The position numbers and the translations under genes are program-made. A stretch of 64,000 nt of DNA from Eurosta solidaginis (lineage: Eukaryota > Arthropoda > Insecta > Diptera > Tephritidae). The stretch's first letter is position 1. Each line of letters opens with the position of its first letter. This document shows, one piece after another, positions 60,618 to 64,000 of this stretch. Under the pieces are notes generated by a model. It saw only the letters and a list, made by a program, of their open reading frames with translations. It was not told the origin of the DNA and did not search any database. The stretch lies in contig NW_027136973.1 in the NCBI RefSeq assembly GCF_040869045.1, forward strand, positions 248,001 through 312,000. The letters run 5' to 3'.

Positions 60618-61981
60618 ATGAAAAGAAATTTAAATGAAAAATTAGAAAATAAGAAAATATTTAAGATTTTTTTTTGGAAAGGGAGTTAACAATTTAAATA
60701 AAATATTTAATTTTATATAAAAAATAAGTAAATTTAAATAACTATATTAAAATTGTTAAAATATAAAAATAATCTTAAAATAAATTTAAAAGTTTAAAAG
60801 GTTTAAAATTTTAATTTAAATTATAATTGGAAAATTTGTAATATGATATTAAAATAAAAATTATACTTACATAAAATTAAATTAGTAAAAAAATATTCAA
60901 ATTAATAAGTATTTGATTGATGATTGTAGAGATTTTGAGGGAATAAATGGCGTTTTTTGGGCGTGATAACAATTAAATTCATTGTTGTTGCTGTTTATGC
61001 AATGGCTTTGTTGTTTTCTTTATGAATCTCATCATTTTCATCGTGATGTCTTATACTTTAAATCCGTTCTTGTGTGTATTTTGCGTAAAATTGTTGTAAT
61101 AGCTCTTGTTGTAGTGAAGTGGAAAACTTAACTATTGTTTTAAGCGTAGTATATTTTTTTTTTTAGAGTTCTTTATTAATTAACGATTCGTAGAAAAATT
61201 TTATTTTTATTTATGTTGCATAAAATTTATAGCATGTCTACTAGTAAATTTCTGCTATAAGTACTTTATGTTTTATTTGATTGTCCGCACTTATTTTTTG
61301 TTTTTGTTTCGTATATAGAATTTACAGCGACTGTTATATGCAATTTGCACAAAATATTGTTTATTAATTGAAGTATATTTAAGTTTCATTTTTTTTTTTA
61401 AATCGATGTGCGATTTACAATTATGGTACTATGATTTAACTTTTTAATTTTTTTATTGTTTCTTTAAAAGTTTTAACAATTGGTTAAACTATTTTGTTCA
61501 TCAAATCTGCTAAAATTTGATTTCCGTTTTCGGGTGTTTCCACACAGTCCATCTACGAATGTCTATGGACTTTCACTTATTTTCACAATAGTAAATGTTT
61601 TAAGCACTTTCAAAACGAAATATTTTTAAAGTTAATTATAGCTTCGTATTATAATCACTAAATTCATAATTTTTTGTTGATGGCGAATGTATTTCCAAAT
61701 TGGATTTTAAGTAAACAAACTGATGGCTGTTCGTTTAGTCTGTTTCGCACAACTATTTAAATCGTTGTAAATATGACGGAGTAGTTACTTTAAAATTGCG
61801 AAATTTTTTGTTCAAAAATCATTTATCACAAGCACGAGGTATTATATATACAAGCACGGACAGATATAGATTTAGATAATAAATGCATTTTAATTAAAAA
61901 TTAGCGAATGGAAATTTTCGTCATCATTACAGTCATTAATGAAATAAAATATTTGCGCAGGATCGTTGGTAGGATCGCCAA
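60618..61981 (-). other. LTR element 5' leader / untranslated region
   Basis: About 1.36 kb of very AT-rich sequence between the 5' LTR and the gag ATG, with no plausible ORF. It should contain the packaging signal and possibly promoter or insulator-like elements, but none was recognised. A small hairpin with arms agtccat (61546-61552) and atggact (61565-61571) and a 12-nt loop is present. The leader is long relative to the 209-bp LTR. Confidence 0.75.
61964..61981 (-). other. Candidate primer-binding site
   Basis: Directly after the 5' LTR the element reads TTGGCGATCCTACCAACG. The TGGCGA start is normal for pairing with a tRNA 3' CCA end, but I cannot assign the tRNA. The motif aggatcg (plus strand) occurs at 61959-61965 and 61971-61977, so the region carries a small 12-bp-offset direct repeat. 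Confidence 0.55.
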
Positions 61982-62190
61982 TATATCAACATTCAAGTTG
62001 ATATTTTAAAAAACTTTTATTTTTGTTTGTAATATAAAATTTATTTTTGTTTATTTTTGAGTTTAGATATTTTCAAAACTAATTAGAATTTTCTTTTTTT
62101 GAAGTTATTCAAAATTTTAAGTTAACACGAAAACTCAATTAAAATTATTTTAAAAATTAAAGTAAAGAGTACAAAGTAGTTAACACTATA
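61982..62190 (-). repeat. 5' LTR (209 bp)
   Basis: Same 209 bp as 56303-56511 with no difference found by eye. In the element's orientation this is the upstream LTR, which would drive transcription. Its terminal TATA faces the duplicated target aactc. Confidence 0.93.
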
Positions 62191-62195
62191 AACTC
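62191..62195. repeat. Target-site duplication of LTR element, right copy
   Basis: aactc, followed by atcag, which continues the interrupted monomer. Confidence 0.9.
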
Positions 62196-64000
62196 ATCAG
62201 TAGTTTGCATCAGAGCGACAATTTTTGAGATAGTTATTAAAACTGTTTAAAGGTTGTCAAACGTTGTTTCTCGTTGTATATCCTTTAATTCTAGAGTTAA
62301 ATTGATAAATAACGTGTACGAATTTGTTTAACGCATTTGTTTTGGTTGCTCGACGTCTCCGTTCTCGTGTAGCCTACATATTGCGTTTTTTTTTTTAATT
62401 GCTTACCGGGCTAAAGCTTAGCATGCTTAAAATACGTAAGTCGTTTTGTTCAACAAATTTAAGTAGATAACTCATCAGTTGTTTGCATCAGAGCGACAAT
62501 TTTTGAGATAGTTATTAAAACTGTTTAAAGGTTGTCAAACGTTGTTTCTCGTTGTATATCCTTTAATTCTAGAGTTAAATTGATAAATAACGTGTACGAA
62601 TTTGTTTAACGCATTTGTTTTGGTTACTCGACGTCTCCGTTCTCGTGTAGCCTACATATTGCGTTTTTTTTTTTTAGTTTGCTTACCGGGCTAAAGGTTA
62701 GCATGCTTAAAATACGTAAGTCGTTTTGTTCAACAAATTTAAGTAGATAACTCAGCAGTTGTTTGCATCATAGCGGCAATTTTTGAGATAGTTATTAAAA
62801 CTGTTTAAAGGTTGTCAAACGTTGTTTCTCGTTGTATATCCTTTAATTCTAGAGTTAAATTGATAAATAACGTGTACGAATTTGTTTAACGCATTTGTTT
62901 TGGTTACTCGACGTCTCCGTTCTCGTGTAGCCTACATATTGCGTTTTTTTTTTAATTTGCTTACCGGGCTAAAGGTTAGCATGCTTAAAATACGTAAGTC
63001 GTTTCGTTCTCAAATTTAAGTAGATAACTCATCAGTTGTTTGCATCAGAGCGACAATTTTTGAGATAGTTATTAAAACTGTTTAAAGGTTGTCAAACGTT
63101 GTTTCTCGTTGTATATCCTTTAATTCTAGAGTTAAATTGATAAATAACGTATACGAATTTGTTTAACGCATTTGTTTTGGTTACTCGACGTCTCCGTTCT
63201 CGTGTAGCCTACATATTGCGTTTTTTTTTTAATTTGCTTACCGGGCTAAACGTTAGCATGCTTAAAATACGTAAGTCGTTTTGTTCAACAAATTTGAGTA
63301 GATAACTCAGCAGTTGTTTGCATCAGAGCGAAAATTTTTGAGATAGTTATTAAAACTGTTTAAAGGTTGTCAAACGTTGTTTCTCGTTGTATATCCTTTA
63401 ATTCTAGAGTTAAATTGATAAATAACGTGTACGAATTTGTTTAACGCATTTGTTTTGGTTACTCGACGTCTCCGTTCTCGTGTAGCCTACATATTGCGTT
63501 TTTTTTTAATTTGCTTACCGGGCTAAAGGTTAGCATGCTTAAAATACATAAGTCGTTTTGTTCAACAAATTTTAGTAGATAACTCAGCAGTTGTTTGCAT
63601 CAGAGCGACAATTTTTGAGATAGTTTTTAAAACTGTTTAAAGGTTGTCAAACGTTGTTTCTCGTTGTATATCCTTTAATTCTAGAGTTAAATTGATAAAT
63701 AACGTGTACGAATTTGTTTAACCCATTTGTTTTGGTTACTCGACGGCTCCGTTCTCGTGTAGCCTCCATATTGCGTTTTTTTTTAATTTGCTTACCGGGC
63801 TAAAGGTTAGCATGCTTAAAATACGTAAGTCGTTTTGTTCAACAAATTTGAGTAGATAACTCAGCAGTTGTTTGCATCAGGGCGACAATTTTTGAGATAG
63901 TTATTAAAACTGTTTAAAGGTTGTCAAACGTTGTTTCTCGTTGTATATCCTTTAATTCTAGAGTTAAATTGATAAATAACGTGTACGAATTTGTTTAACG
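62191..64000. repeat. Satellite array, right block
   Basis: About 6.5 monomers of the same satellite, same orientation, running off the window edge. Private changes include ggttgctcg near 62344, cgtttcgttctcaaat near 63000, agtttttaaaac near 63622 and agcctccatattg near 63761. No gene was seen. Confidence 0.95.

Larger units (their letters stand above)
56303..62190 (-). mobile_element. Ty3/Gypsy LTR retrotransposon, CsRn1-like, complete
   Basis: A 5888-bp element in a satellite monomer, flanked by the 5-bp duplication aactc and bounded by 209-bp LTRs that I find identical. In its orientation the order is 5' LTR, primer-binding region, a leader of about 1.36 kb, gag, a -1 frameshift signal, pol (protease, reverse transcriptase, RNase H, integrase), a purine tract and the 3' LTR. 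There is no third ORF. Domain order with integrase last marks Ty3/Gypsy. The CHCC Gag motif and a DUF7041-type Gag core (LPQFW...WFLLVEGQF) point to the CsRn1-like lineage. Identical LTRs indicate a recent insertion. Gag has one nonsense codon, so this copy is probably not autonomous. Confidence 0.95.

Overview
This window is eukaryotic heterochromatin. It is a tandem array of an AT-rich satellite with a monomer of about 278 bp, in one head-to-tail orientation, interrupted by two retrotransposons that both read on the minus strand. There is no host gene, RNA gene or bacterial-type operon. Both retroelements (a CR1/Jockey-like LINE with an FP-type ORF1 and a CsRn1-like Ty3/Gypsy element with a CHCC Gag motif) are of kinds common in arthropods, so an insect or other arthropod is the best guess. 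The species cannot be named from the sequence.

Layout: satellite array 1-44375 (about 160 monomers); LINE 44376-48560 (minus strand, intact ORF1 and ORF2, TTTA-repeat tail at its left end); satellite 48561-56302 (about 28 monomers); LTR retrotransposon 56303-62190 (minus strand, two identical 209-bp LTRs, 5-bp target duplication aactc, gag with one nonsense codon, open pol); satellite 62191-64000 (about 6.5 monomers). The monomer phase continues across the Gypsy insertion exactly and across the LINE apart from about 2 bp, so both are insertions into a pre-existing array.

The array is not uniform. Shared rare variants show higher-order structure: a pair of blocks spaced by 15 monomers (6.1-13.85 kb), a burst of dimers (15.0-16.6 kb), an exact tandem of an 8-monomer block (20.8-25.3 kb) and a nested pattern P-Q-P'-P''-Q' (about 23.3-41.4 kb) where P is 15 and Q is 10 monomers. 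Each monomer carries three GTTGT pentamers exactly 10 bp apart, bounded by an inverted repeat TTAAAGG/CCTTTAA, plus several short palindromes.

The LTR element contains what looks like a complete -1 ribosomal frameshift signal at the gag-pol junction: overlapping slippery heptamers, an 8-nt spacer and an 8-bp stem-loop that includes the first pol AUG. Both retroelements look structurally young but carry point defects at key sites: Tyr for the GDFN Asn in the LINE endonuclease, Asn for Asp in the Gypsy RNase H motif, and an in-frame UAA in gag.
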